Shown piece after piece: positions 12,331-28,660 of a stretch of DNA of 64,000 nt. Numbering within the stretch: position 1 is the stretch's first letter; each line of letters opens with the position of its first letter. The notes below the pieces were generated by a model. The model made no database searches, was not told the DNA's origin, and saw only the letters and a list, made by a program, of their open reading frames with translations. The translations under genes were made by a program, and so were the position numbers. Source of the DNA: Cynocephalus volans (lineage: Eukaryota > Chordata > Mammalia > Dermoptera > Cynocephalidae); contig NC_084463.1 in assembly GCF_027409185.1 (NCBI RefSeq), forward strand, positions 53,810,907 through 53,874,906, in the 5' to 3' direction.

Positions 12331-13115
12331 GATACCTGTTCGTGAGCATGTGAAGAGAACAGAACACATGCACTGTAAGTGGGAATGTAAGTTAGAATAC
12401 CATTTTGGAAAGTAGCATAAATTTTTCTCAAAGTGCTTAAAATAAATCTACCATAGATCTAAAAACTCCACTTCTGAGTATATATATTCAAATGAATTGA
12501 AATCAGTTTGTCAGAGACATCAGCATTCCAATGTTCACTGCACTGTTATTCATAACAGGCAACATATCAAAACTACAGAAATAAACAGATAAATATTTTT
12601 CATATAAAAAGTGGAATTCTATTCAGCTTTTGGTAAAAACAAACTGTCAGTTATGACAAGATGGCTGAATCTAGAGGACATCATGTTAAGTAAAATAAGC
12701 CAGGTACAAAAAACAAATAACCACATAGTTATATGTACCCTATAAAAAAGTCAAAGTAAGAGAAACAAAATAGAATGGAGGTTCCCAGAGGTTGAGGATT
12801 AGGAAGAGGGTCAAGGGTAAATGTGGACATGTTGTTCAAATGGTACAAAGTTTCAATTTGGCAGGAGGAATAAGTTCTGGTGAGATACTGCACAGCAAGG
12901 TGAATATAGCTAAGAGTAACATATTGTGTATTTCAAAGTTGGTAACAGTGGATTTTAAATGTTCTCACCATGTAATGATAAGTATGTGAGGTAATGAAGG
13001 TTCATCAGTTTGATTTTATCATTTCACAATGTATACATGTGTTGAAACATCACATTGGACCTCATGAACATATAAAGTTACAATCTGTCAATTAAAATAA
13101 AATAAAATTTTCAAC
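12330..13115 (+). mobile_element. L1 3' end with 3'UTR
   Basis: Matches the general end of old L1 ORF2 (CATGTTAAGTAAAATAAGCC and upstream words), then 3'UTR, ending in an AATAAAATAAAATTTT tail. Confidence 0.75.
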
Positions 13116-13129
13116 AATCAGGAATTGCC

Positions 13130-14070
13130 CGAATAAATTTTTAAAAATACAAACAAGAAAAAACTAAATATTGTACATAGGATATACACTTTATATTCAA
13201 AGATACAAAGTGGTTGAAAGTTAATGGATGGCAAAAGATATGCAATGTAAACAGAGCCCAAAGACAGCTACACTTGCTGGCCATACTAATGTCAAACAAA
13301 ATACATATTAAAACAAAAATGCTACTAGGGATAAAGTGGGACATTTTATAATGACAGTTAGTGTTAGTTATGAGAATATCATGACAATTATAGATATACA
13401 TGCACCAAAAACAGAAACCTTACATTAAAGGAAAATAATTAGGGAAGAAATTAAGAGAGAAGTAGACTATTCCATATAGATATATGGAGATGTCCAGTGC
13501 AACTTTCACTAATGGATAGAACATCTAGACAAAACACTGACAATGGTGTAGGAGTTGTTGACAATATTATGAAGTAACTTGACTTTACAGATATGTATAT
13601 ATTCAACACAGCACCCAACAACAGAATACACATTCTGTTTAAGTGCACATGGAATGACCCCAGAAAACACCACTTGCTAGGCCATAAAATAGTCTCAATA
13701 AATGTGAGGACTGAAATCACACAAAGTATGTTCTGTGACCACAACAGATTTAAATTGAAAATGCTTAACTGGAGGATATTTCAGTATTTTACAATTCTGT
13801 GCAAATTAAACAACAAACTCCAAACAGCCAGTAAGTCATAAAGTCACACAAAAAAATCAGAAACATTTTGAGGCTGAAAACAAAAACATGATATATGAAA
13901 ACTTAAGAAGGGGTTAGAATAAAATGTATAGCTGTAAATATCTATACTTTGAAAATATCTGAAATCAAAAAGCTAACCTTTCAACTAAAATGCAAGAAAA
14001 AGATTGAAAAATTAAACCCCTAAAGAACAGAAAAAAGAAAATAATACAGAGTGGAAAATGATAAAGAAAT
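13130..14070 (+). mobile_element. L1 ORF2 endonuclease-region fragment
   Basis: A-rich. The sequence around 13250-13420 and 13590-13840 corresponds to the ORF2 5' part, with many stops. Confidence 0.6.
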
Positions 14071-14850
14071 AATGGTGCTGTAGTTTCTGCCCATTGATAC
14101 TAGAGGATAGGAGACAGAAGGGTGGCAAGTGGAAGTGACCTCTGTGTCCAACAGGACCCTGCAACACCTGCATTCAGCCACACCTCAGGATCTATTCTGG
14201 ACCCCATTTTGTCTTACTTTTACCCCTTCTTGGGGCTTGGGTTTCCTCCCCTCACTATGGCTCTGAGGACAGAAAGGAGCTTCATTTAAAACAGGCTCTG
14301 GAGACATTGATACATCTGAAGACCTATGTGCAAGAAGAACCATGCACAAGGCAATACACAAGTGGAACTGGGATTTACTCTGTTGCCCCTCTTAGTGGCA
14401 AAGTACAAACATAGCCCTCCATCACTGCAGAAATAAACAAAAGATATTCCTGAAATACAGAGCATGTGGTACACTCAATCATATCTATTATGTGGTCCCA
14501 TTTAAAAATATGAGGAATAGGACTGAAGGATACATCTTCCTACCAGACAGTACTTTTCACCAAATAGAATACGATAAATACTACTGTTTTTAGCAGTTTA
14601 AATGATTGCAGATTTAATCTCTTAACAGTTATGTGCCTGATCTGTATATTCTCATGGGAGTATTTCTATTCAACCCACTGACTGGCTCTGTGTTAGCTTC
14701 AAACATAAGAGAAAATTACATTTACTTAAAAGAGAGTTTTGTAGTAATGGTCATACAAATTTACCTACAATAGGAGAGTAGAAATAAAGTAAGAAGCACA
14801 GTTCTTCAGACAACAAATTTAACAAAATATAAAGGTGTCATTTAATGTCA
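14071..14850. other. unassigned sequence
   Basis: No gene or repeat was recognised with confidence. Confidence 0.4.
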
Positions 14851-15586
14851 AAAATTCTCAGGTAAGTCTTCCATTCAAGGTGGCAAAATGGATGGTCCCC
14901 AATGTCACTCTGTCTGACAAATCAACCAATTTACAACCATTAAAAAGCAAAGACAGCCAAGCTGGGGCTGCTAGAACACAGGGAAAGAAGAGGAGAGATC
15001 TATGGAGTTCATGAAGTCAGAAGAAACCTCAATGAGAGAAAGGATCACTCCCACAATTTTGAACCCCAGCTGCTTTAAGGATGGAACTGTTGAACACATG
15101 GAGCAAGAGATATCAAAAGCCACAGATGTGCCCTTTGTATGAAGTTACTTGAAAGTGGAGGGGAAGACAAGGGACTTAGTGGACCCCAGGCCAGCCAGAC
15201 CACTAACAGGGTTTCCATGGACCCATATGGGAGGAGCCACAGACAACAGAAAAAAGTAACCACTGAGAGGCCAGTGAGTCATGACAAGGGAACAGTGCAC
15301 AGCCTGTCCTATGAGAAGTGTTTGGAGTGTGGGTGGTTGGGAAGATGGGCCCACCAGCAGAACATAAGTGCACAGCATAGACAGCTGATCTGCTCCCCAA
15401 TCAGCACAGGATCACTCAATGTAGACTGGTCAGGAATATAGAATTGCTGTGGTTTCAGTTTGCTGAAAAGGCCTAGAACCAGACCAGAGTTTCCACACAA
15501 CCCAGGTGTACCAAACCTCAAAAGACCAGAAAGTACTTACAAGGTCAACTATTAAAATAGGAGGTTCACAGAAAGCCTTCCCCAGG

Positions 15587-16006
15587 TGTATTAGTCCTTT
15601 CTGTTGTGTTATAACAGAAATACCTGAGACTGGGTAATTTATAAAGAATAGAGGTTTAATTGGCTTACAATTCTGGGACAGCTGTATCTGGCTCAGGCCT
15701 CAGGCTGCTTCTACTCATGGCAGAAAGCTGCAGGCAGCCTGCAGGTACAAGCAGATCACATGGTGAGAAGAAGCAAGAGAGAGGAAGTGAGAGACAGAGA
15801 AGGTGCTAAGGTCTTTTTAAGCAACCAGCTCTCATGGGAACTAATAGAGTGAGAACTCACTCATTAATCCCCCCACCCCCAGGGAGAGCATTAATCCATT
15901 CATGAGGGATCTGCCCCCATGACTCAGTCAGTTTCCAACACTGCCACATTGGAGATCCAAATTTCCACATGAGTTTTGGAGGGGACATCACATCCAAACT
16001 CCATCA
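15587..16006 (-). mobile_element. MST-type MaLR solo LTR, nested
   Basis: Same family and orientation as 11467-11873, beginning TGTATTAGTCC. Flanking 5-mers are CCAGG (15582-15586) and CCAGA (16007-16011). It splits the L1-like element. Confidence 0.87.
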
Positions 16007-16234
16007 CCAGAGAATCAGTAGCAAAACAGCAATTTAGAAAAACTGCAGGGTTCAAGTCCTGGTCCCCAGAGGAAGTTCCTCCATTTTAGAAGGAAGAAAA
16101 GGACAACAAATTAGTTCTAGTGCAGAGTTTATGTGGTGGGAACAGTGAACAATCCAACACAGAAGTGAAAGAAAACAAAATACCGACAGAAGAGAGAATG
16201 TTTGATCTTAACTACTAAAGGTCTAACATCACCA

Positions 16235-17005
16235 AAGAACACCTATTAAAACCTAGAAGGAACAGAAGCACCTGGGCTCCCAAGCCAGGGAGATGGGATG
16301 ACTGAGGGCCTCAGCCATGCCCACCAAACATCCATGACCTGCCCAGGGATGACCACTGAACCTCCACAGGAAGCACCCTGGGCTCCTGAGCAAGGGGATT
16401 GAGGGGTCAAGGGCCTTAGCCACACACTCCCAACATCTGCATCCAACCATGCCACTGTAGGACACACCGTGGGCTCATGAGATGGGACTGTGGAGGACTA
16501 AAGGTCTCAGCCATCACCCCAATATCTGCAATGAGCCCAGTGATGACCACCAAGCCACTGCAGGAAGTACACTGTGGTCCTGAGATGGGGCTGTGGGGGT
16601 GTCAAAGGCTTCAGCCATGTTCCCCCAAAATTCACAACCAGCCCAGTGATGACCACCAAGCAATTGCTGGTACTGCCCTGGTATCCTGACCTGGAATGGC
16701 AGAGGGCTGAGGGCCTTGGCTACATCCCTAACATCTATAACCAGCCTAGTGATGACCATTGTGCCACAACAGGAAGTGCCCTGGCCTCCCAATCTGGGGC
16801 AGTGGGGAGCTGAGGGCCTCTGCCACATCCCCTGGGCATCAGAATGAGCCCAGTGACAACCAGGGAGCTGTTGTAAGAAGCACCCCAAGCTCCTGAGCTG
16901 GGGCAGTTGAGGGCCATGGGCTTGAGCCACACCCCCTGACATCTGCATCCAGCCCAGAGACAACCCAACCACTGCTAGAAGTCCTCTGGTCTCATCTGAA
17001 TGAGG
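16235..17005 (+). repeat. about seven tandem units of about 104 bp
   Basis: The repeated frame is CCCAGTGATGACCA, then a CAGGAAG-containing piece, GGGCTGAGGGCCT, and ATCTGCA/CA, starting at roughly 16336, 16444, 16534, 16637, 16740, 16843 and 16948. Units are diverged from each other. Long minus-strand open frames here follow from GC-rich repetition rather than from a gene. Confidence 0.75.
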
Positions 17006-17989
17006 GAGGCCACATCCTTCAATCATTCTCCACCTTATTTCCTCTCTTCTCACCCTATTTCCCCTCCCCATTCTCCTCCATAACAACCTCTTACAATGAG
17101 GCATGGAGCCAGGGGCAGCCAAAACCAGCAATAAATAGGCAAGCAGCCACCACTGCCTGGGCCCTGCCGAGGTCTGGGGGGATGGAGCTGGGGAAAGTTG
17201 AACCCAGCCAGAACTAGGCAAGCTACCACCACCACGCTGGTTCACACCAGGGTTCTAAGACATGGAGTCTGGGGAAGCTGAACCCAGCTGCAACCAAGTA
17301 AAGAGCACCCCCAAAATACCATTTTCATGCAGGTAGCCCACCAAAGCCACCACAATTGCTCTGGCTACTGCAAAAGCAGCTAGGCTCTATAGCAGCAGTC
17401 ACAGCCACTGTGCAGATGGTACACCAGATTCTCAACTGCATTGACACAGGAGAAGCAACAGCAGAGACAAAAAAAGCCACAGTCTCTCCACAAAGCACAC
17501 TCCAGAGCAAAACAAGCATCTGATTTGTGATAACAGGGGAGGACTTGATCACATTTGTCACAGCACTGGATGGATATTATAGGCAACAAAACAACATTAA
17601 TCTATCAGGTGGAGAGAACAAATCTATGGTTATCAGAAGGGGTAGAGGAAGGGGAAGAGTAAAGATTGGATAAGGGGCATAAAGAATAAATATGATTTGT
17701 AACAATGAAGGCTAATAAAAAAATTCTTATGTAAGTCACACTATTATCCTATGTGTAAATATTTCTTATCCATAGTTTTGCTTGCTTCTATCAAGATAAG
17801 TTTTTAACAAATAAAACTTACATGCATAAATGTGGCATACTTGGATCTGTTTTGTGCATTGTAGACTGTGTAGCAGCATCTCTGGCTTCTTCCCACTAGA
17901 CCTTTTAACATCCAGTTATGACAACAAAAATGTCCTCAGAAAATAGCCAAATGTCTGCTGGCAGGCCCTATCATCACTCATATTTAACT

Positions 17990-18848
17990 GCTGTTAGGTA
18001 GTAAAAACCTTTAAAGTAGTATTAGCCCCACATTTACTAATTCTATTTGAAAATTTGCATTCACATTACATAAATTGATAGTTTTCTCTTCATTTCAAAT
18101 TACCTGATATATAAAAATGAAAGTTATGTTTGAAGCTTTGACATATTAAAGATATTGATGAAGATAAACTTATTGTCACTGTTTAATGAGAAGTCCCTGC
18201 CTGGTAAGGTGTTCCATATTTATTGCACTATTTCTCCCCATAATTTACTTTTCTCATAAGCAGACTTGGGTGTAAAAGGTGACAATGCAGGTTTCTCTTC
18301 TCTGTGAATATTCTCATGTTCGAGAACAGATAACTTCTCTCAGAAAGTTCATAAAGCCAGTTAGCACAGAGGGCTACTTGTGTAGAAACACAAAGAGATC
18401 ACATATGCAATGGAAAACCATAGTAAGCATTTCTTACATAAAGTATGAATAGAGGATTTGGGGATATAGGTGGAAAGAACTGTGGCTGCTTCAATTCAGT
18501 CTGTCTTAAATTATGGAAGGTTTCTCCCACATATGGCCTGCAACTCCACCTTAGGAGTCATCTGCCCTTCACTCCCAAAGAACATGAGAAATCAGAGACA
18601 AATGCATGAACATTTTTTTTTTAATTGCCTGGCCTGGAAGTGGCCTGTAAGTAACATTTATCACCTGTCTCCATACTCACCTGAACAAAGCTAAGTTACA
18701 TGATTCCACAAACGATAATTAAAGGTTGAGATTGAAGGCATGTGTACAAGAGAAAAAAGGTATTTTTTAGAAAATACATACCCACTCTAATACACACAGA
18801 ATTCCCCCCCCCCCACTGGAAATTATCTCATGACTGCTGCTGGGTAAG
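17990..18848 (-). other. KZFP 3'UTR region
   Basis: Lies downstream of the finger array on the minus strand and is shared with 58980-59780 of the pseudogene. It carries no open frame of note. Confidence 0.45.
18219..18224 (-). promoter_or_regulatory. candidate poly(A) signal AATAAA
   Basis: AATAAA on the minus strand within the duplicated 3'UTR, about 1.4 kb beyond the stop. The pseudogene has CAAATA at the aligned place. No transcript evidence is available. Confidence 0.3.
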
Positions 18849-18978
18849 TTCTTTTTACTTTTCTTTGTTCTTTTGTGTGTGTGGGGGTTGTTTTTGTTTT
18901 TCTGTGGCTGGGCAGTACAGGGACCCATGGTGTTATCAGCACAACCCACTAACCAACAATACACCAACTATAGCCAGC
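18849..18978 (-). mobile_element. tRNA-Ile-like SINE monomer
   Basis: The reverse complement contains GGTTAGTGGGTTGTGCTGAT and AACACCATGGGTCCCTGTAC followed by an A-rich tail. It is absent at the aligned position of the pseudogene copy, so it inserted after the duplication. Confidence 0.65.
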
Positions 18979-19010
18979 CTGTAACTGCTGAAATAAGATG
19001 TTTTCACAAT

Positions 19011-19340
19011 TATTGACCTCCTTCTATATCTAAGGGTTGCACATCTGCTGATTCAGCCAAACACATAAAAATTCTTAAAAATCAAAAGAAAAAAAACTAT
19101 AATACAAGTAAAAAAAAAAAAACACAACACAGTATAACTATTTACAAGGAATTCCTTGTGTATTCAGCAATATATACAATCTACTCAAGACGAAAAGGAC
19201 ATGGAAAAAAAGTGTACAGGTAATATTGAAACAGAACACCAATTATAGAAGGTGAGTGATCATTTGTAAGTGTTTTCATCAACAGGGGCTCCTGGAGCCA
19301 ACCTCCAATACCAAGGGACAGTTGTGCACTTATAGGGCTT
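19011..19340 (-). mobile_element. MER2-like Tigger DNA transposon
   Basis: In gene sense it starts ACTGTCCCTTGGTATTGGAG, has GGCTCCAGGAGCCCC, and ends with a segment like GGCTGAATCAGCAGATGTGC. This matches the MER2 layout I know, in decayed form. It sits inside the last decayed zinc finger. Confidence 0.65.
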
Positions 19341-21696
<2,356 letters not shown>

Positions 21697-21818
21697 CTGA
21701 AATGAGAAAAAAATAACTATTTATGAACCACACATAAGCACATCTCATTGCTCAAGTAAACATACAGAGTGCCTTCCATGCCTAGTAATTAAACATTTCA
21801 TTAAAAAATAAATAATGG

Positions 21819-22018
21819 GGCCAACCCCATGGCTCACTCAGGAGAGTGCAGTGCTGGGAGCACAGCGGCGCTGGTAGCGCCGTGGCCGCAGGTTCAGATC
21901 CTATATAGGGATGGCTGGTTCACTCACTGGCTGAGCGCAGTGCGGATGACACCAAGCCAAGGGTTATGATCCCCTTACTGGTCACAAAAAAAAAAAAACT
22001 AAAAACAACAACAACAAC
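21819..22018 (+). mobile_element. CYN-like dimeric SINE, GC-rich variant
   Basis: Two tRNA-like units. The first carries an extra GCGGCGCTGGTAGCGCCG segment in the anticodon-arm region, then TATATAGGGATGGCTGG, ending in poly(A) and an (AAC)n tail. Target duplications AAAATAAATAATGG (21805-21818) and AAAATCAATAATGG (22019-22032) agree at 13 of 14. Confidence 0.92.
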
Positions 22019-23139
22019 AAAATCAATAATGGATATTGGTTTCATGAGTTTATGGAATTTTTTCTTACTGATAATGTGATATTGTACTAATATATTTTCT
22101 AATATTCTATCATGTTTTTCTTTCCCTCCTCATTTATATTTGAATTTTAATTTAAGAGTAAATAATTATTGAGAACTTTAATTTTCTGCCTACTTGTAGT
22201 TTTCAACAAAGCACCTTTCATTTCTTTACACCATTTTCTCTGTTTTATTTTTAAAACAATGGGTGTCTCCTGCTGTTATATCTCATCATTTCACTATGAA
22301 GATGGCTAGGTTTCCTTTCATCAGGTACTTTCAAGGACAGAAGTGAGCCCCCCCCTTTTTTTTTTATCACATATGCAGGAACATGACTGAGGATACAGAT
22401 TTTGCATTTATGCTTATATGCTTTACACTTCTCCCTTAGAAAATGGCTATAGGAATGTGGAAGTTTTTCAAAGAATAAAATATCCTTTTCTCCACCCTAA
22501 ATAAAGATAGGTTCCTCCAAGTTTCTCATTTAACCTGACTTCCTCTGCTTCTTATAAACAATTACAATAAAGGAAACTTTAGTTCTCCACCCTAGACACC
22601 CACTTCTGTTCTAAAATATTTGGTTCTGCATCTAAGGCTGTTCACACCATCTTTGAAAAATGTTCTTTCAACTCATTCTCAAATCAACTTGCATTCTATT
22701 TCCAATATCTGGTACATGGAACACCACTTGATAATTCATTACTTGTGAAAGCTTTCATTTTGTGCAGTGACATTTTGGTGGTCTTCTATTCTCATAAAAA
22801 TAGAGTCTCCTGTACGTTTCTCATTGTGGTTTTTTTTCTGAATGATTTCCACTAAGAAAGCAGAAAAATGCTAACTTTGAACTCCACTCTCAAACAACAA
22901 CCTTATCCCCTCAACATGGAACCTTTAATTCACTTGGACTTGGCACCCAGAATCTCCTGATATTCCTTCAAAGTCAATGTCCACCCTTTCCATTCTTCCA
23001 TGCTGGGACGGTTCTTCTCACTTTCATAATTTCTGATGTGGTGGTAGAAGGCTCACTGCTGTACCTCTTTTCATATTTGCTTACCAACTTGCTATGTGAT
23101 ACCCTGCACTACTTAGAGACTTTATGAAGAATCCCCACT

Positions 23140-23285
23140 AGAACAAAGTCCCTCACCAGATGCAACCCCTTGAACTTGGAACGATGAGCCTACACAACAG
23201 ACTTGTTGGAAAAAGATTTTTTTATTTATAAATTACCCAGTTGCAGCTATTCTGTTACAAGCAACAGAAAACAAACATATACAGT
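23140..23285 (+). mobile_element. MST/THE1-type LTR 3' fragment
   Basis: CACCAGATGCAACCCCTTGA, then TATAAATTACCCAGTTGCAG and CTATTCTGTTACA are typical of a MaLR LTR 3' end. Confidence 0.65.
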
Positions 23286-23596
23286 ATGAAAAAATTTTTT
23301 ACATGAGAACTAAGGACACAAGTACAACTGAAAATGGTAAGAAAGCCAATAGGAAAAATAAATGTCAAGGAAGAGAAATGTATGAATTAGATTTTGAGCA
23401 CATATAAGACATATTTAGAAAAATAAAATATTGGGATGTACATGGGACACCACACCTTGAAGATTATGTAATACAGGCTTGCAGATGAGCCATCCTCAGG
23501 TCTGGGACTTGGGGGAAAATTGCTAGAAATGGCTGAATAATAAAAATCTAAAGGGATTTACTTTTCTTGCCTTCTGCCCAGTATTTGTTAATTAAC

Positions 23597-23689
23597 CTCG
23601 CAGGATCTGGTTTGGGCATTCTTCTATTGTCTGTGGCTCTCCTTCTTGTTCTAACTTGACAATCACCTCAGCTTTGTTAATGCAGTGTT
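23597..23689 (-). CDS. KRAB-B exon of the KZFP
   Basis: 93 bp, bounded by a TATTAACAG acceptor (AG at 23690-23691) and a CGAG|GTTAAT donor. With the one base left from the A exon it reads K-HCINKAEVIVKLEQEGEP followed by QTIEECPNQILR. This matches the KRAB-B consensus (H-C-I-x-K-x-E-V-I-x-K-L-E-Q), with an extra Glu after KLEQ. It leaves one base that joins the finger exon in frame. B boxes enhance the repression by the A box. Confidence 0.85.
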
Positions 23690-23918
23690 CTGTTAATAGG
23701 AAGTAGTGTAGGATTTCTGAAACTGCTAAGTCTGTTCCTTGGAAGAATGGCAAGAGCTCAGTTACAGATGTGCAATAAAGAGGGTAATTAGAACCTCATC
23801 AGAAAGAGAGATAGCACATTTTCAAGAAATGTAATCTTACCATGAAACCCTATAAATGGTTCCTATATTTATGAACTAAAAAGAAACTCTTTCTCCCAAA
23901 AGTTACTGGGCAGTTTTA

Positions 23919-25429
<1,511 letters not shown>

Positions 25430-25430
<1 letters not shown>

Positions 25431-28310
25431 AGTTCTCCCAGAGGACAATTCTTAATTTGTATGTGCCTTACAACATTTCATCAAACTATGTAACACCAAA
25501 CCTAATAGAACCTCAAGGAAAAATAGTAGAATCCACTATCATAACTGGAGAGTTCAACACCCTCTATCAAAAATGAATGAATACAGCAGACAGAGAACCA
25601 TAAAAGATATAGTTAAACTCAAAAAATAATCTGGATATAACAGATATCTACAGACTACTTCTCCCAACAACAACAGAATATTCTTCTCAAACTCACATAT
25701 AAAAATATCACTAAGACCAAATGCAGAGCCATATAACACAGTTTAACACAATTAAAATAATAGAAATCACATAATATGTGCTCTCATACAACAAAAGAAT
25801 TAAACTAGAAATCAGAAACAGAGCAATGACTACAATGTACCCAAATAGAGTGGGATTAAACAACACACTCTAATACATGGGCTAAAAAAAAAGAAAAAAT
25901 ATTTTTAAGTAAATGAAAGCAAAAATGGGGCTTACCAGTTAGCTCACTTGGTTACAGCACAGTCTTGTAATGCCAAGGTCAAGTATTTTGATTCCCATAC
26001 TGGCCAGCCACCAGAAGAAAAAAAATATGAAAATGACACCAAAAGTTGTAGGATACAGAAATAACAGTTTTCTCAAAAATTTGTATGGCACTGAATGCAT
26101 ACATTAAAAAAAAAAAATCTAAAATCAATAGTCTACGTTCCCATGTTTGGAAACTGGGGAGTGGAGAGGGAAGAGCTAATTACATTGAAAGGAAGGAGAA
26201 AAGAAATAAAACCTAAAAGAGAAATAAAATTGAAAAAGAAAAAACAAACATCTAAAAAGCTGATTCTTTAAAAAAATCAATAAAATTGATAAGCTAATAG
26301 CCAGGCTAACTAAAAACATAATGAACACAAGACAGAAATTATTAATATCAGAAATGAAAGACAGGACATCACTACAGATCCTATGGCATTAAACAAATAA
26401 TACTATGAACAATTCTGCACATATTTGACTTCATACATGAAATGGACCAATTCCTTAAAAGACTCAGTTTTCCAAAACTCAGAAAAATACACAATGTGAA
26501 TAGGCCTGTATTTATTATAAAAATTGTAAAAACAAATAATAACATTCAAAACAGAAAACACCTGGCCCAGAAGTGTTCACAGGAGAACTGAAACCAACAA
26601 TTAAGGAAGAAAATATACCAACTTCCCACAATCCATTGCAGAGAATAGATGAAATACTTCCCAAATCATTGTATGAGAACAACATTACCTCTGTACAAAA
26701 ACCAGATAAAGATATTATGAGAATAGAAAACTACAAACTGTTATCTCTCATGAACATACATGCAAATAAGCTCAATAAAATATTAGCAAACCTAATCCAA
26801 TAATGTCTAAAGAGGATTATTCACCATGACCAAGTGGTATTTATCCCACTTAGGCAAGGGTGGTTCAAGATATGAACATAAATTTATGTAATTGATAAAA
26901 TGAAAATACTAATAAGAAAAAACAAGAAAATCACATGATCATATCAATAGATGCAGAAAAGCATTTGAAAAAACACAGCATCAATTTATCATAAAAATTC
27001 TCAATAATCTAGGAATAGAGGGGACCATCACAACTTGATAAAGATTATCTACAGGAAACTGCAGCTAACATCATCCATAATAGTGAGAAACTCAAAGCTT
27101 TCCCAGATAATCAGGAATAAAGCAAGAATGTGCCCTCTCATCACTCCTTCAACATCACACTAAAAGTACTGAGTAATGCAGTAACACAATGAAATAAAAT
27201 AAAAGATATACAGATTGGGATATAAATAAATAGAATTGTCTCTTGTTGCAGATGATATACTTATCTCTGTAAAACATCCTATCAAGTAAATAGAAAGCCT
27301 CCTGGAATTAATAACTGATTACAGCAAGAGTGCAGGGTACTACATTAGTATGTAAAAGTCAATCACTTTTCTATGTGCCTGCAATGACCAAGTAAAACTT
27401 AAAACAAAAAACACAATACTATTTACATTAGCAACTCAAAAAAGAGAAAAGAAAGTTGAAAATCATCTACCTCATAAGAAATTAACACCAAGAATATATT
27501 AAAAAAACACCTATAACTAAACAACAAATAATCTGATTAAAAATAAGCAAAGGGCTTCAACAGACATTCCTACAAAGATGATATACCAATGTAAAACAAG
27601 CTCATGTAAAGGTGCTTAACATCATTAATCATTAGAGAAATGCAAAACCACAATGAAATATCATTTCACACACAATAGAATATAACAATGATTGGCAAAA
27701 TTGGAAACTTTGTACACTTTATGTAAGTATGTAAAGTGATGCAGCCCCTATTTTTAAAAAGTACAGTGACTTCTCAAAAACTTAAAAATTGCCATAGGAT
27801 TCATAAACCCATGTTTTGGGTATACATCCAAAATAATTAATAGCAGAATCTCAAAAAGATATTTCCATACCTGTGCTCATAGCAGCATTACTCAGAGAGT
27901 TAAGAGGTGAAAGCAACCCAAATATTCAGCTATGAATAAATAGATAAAATGTGATATATACATATAAAGAAATAATATCCAACCTTTAGAAGAAAGGAAA
28001 TCTTCACATATGCTATAATATGGAACTTTGAGGACTTATGCAAAGTGAAATAAGGCACTCACAAAATGACAAGAATTGTATGGTCTCACTGAGAAGAGTC
28101 AAATTCTTAGAAACTCAAAGTAGAATAGTGGTTTTCAGAGGCTAGAAGGGGGAAATTATGAGTTGTCATTTAATGGATATAGTGTTTCAATTTTTCAAGA
28201 TAAAAAAGTTGTAATACACTTAACACTACGTAAAGTTTAAGAAATGATTCAAATGGTAAATTTTATGCTATATGCTTTTTACCAAAATTAAAAGTAAATT
28301 ATTTTAAAAG
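25430..28310 (+). mobile_element. old L1, most of ORF2 and 3'UTR
   Basis: The order follows L1: endonuclease-like sequence (25430-26250), RT region (26340-27250, with a piece encoding ENYKLLSLMNIHANKLNKIL), then the ORF2 end and 3'UTR to about 28310. It is broken by many stops and indels and by a SINE at 25926-26012. Confidence 0.75.
25926..26012 (+). mobile_element. tRNA-Ile-like SINE monomer, old
   Basis: GGCTTACCAGTTAGCTCACT, then TAATGCCAAGGTC and CATACTGGCCAGCCACC. It is more diverged than the dimeric copies and is inserted into the old L1. Confidence 0.65.
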
Positions 28311-28660
28311 CCAATATATGAATCAAAGTAAAATATTTTTAAAAAATTAATTGATAAAAAGTTAGAAAATAAAAAGCAGAGGACTAAAAGGCAGATGAGG
28401 CAAATACCAATAGAAAATAGCAAAATGGCACACTTGAATTAAAGCTTATTGCATTAAATATTCTACTTAAGGCAAAGACTGTCAAATTTGATAGGAAAGT
28501 AAGACCCAACAACGTTGTCCACAGAAGTACAGTTTAAATACAATGAAACAGACTAACAGTAAAATAATGAAAAGAAATCTACCATAGCAACACAAATTAT
28601 GAAAAGCTTTAGTGCAAATACTGATACCAGGAAAAGAATCTTCAAGACAAATTGTATTAC
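28310..28660 (+). mobile_element. L1 fragment paralogous to 720-1050
   Basis: It shares AAAATAGCAAAATGGCA, TAAATATTCTACTTAAGGCA and ATTATGAAAAGCTT with the fragment at 780-1030, with the same upstream L1 3' end. Confidence 0.6.

Larger units (their letters stand above)
14869..17719 (+). mobile_element. ORF-less L1-like element (5'UTR plus 3'UTR)
   Basis: A single insertion bounded by AAAATTCTCAGGTAAGTC (14851-14868) and AAAATTCTTATGTAAGTC (17720-17737), which agree at 16 of 18 positions. It begins CATTCAAGGTGGCAAAATGG, reminiscent of an L1 5'UTR start. It has a GC-richer middle with tandem repeats and ends with a 3'UTR-like GATTGGATAAGGGGCATAAA and an A-rich end. I see no ORF1 or ORF2 sequence. 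Minus the nested LTR it is about 2.4 kb. Assignment to L1 is by general appearance, and another non-autonomous family is possible. Confidence 0.55.
21697..23596 (-). other. KZFP intron between KRAB-B and finger exons
   Basis: It holds a CYN SINE (21819-22018) and an MST-type fragment (23140-23285). The remainder is unassigned. Confidence 0.6.

Noticed and set aside
16514-17245. 243-codon open frame on the minus strand
   Set aside because: It lies across the 104-bp tandem repeats. Its repeated W-S-S-L-G-like pieces mirror the DNA repeat, and no domain is visible.
21697-21748. ATG at 21748 as start of the zinc-finger protein
   Set aside because: The 17 codons before 21696 are intron sequence upstream of a clear TTTCAG acceptor. 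The frame joins KRAB-B exactly.
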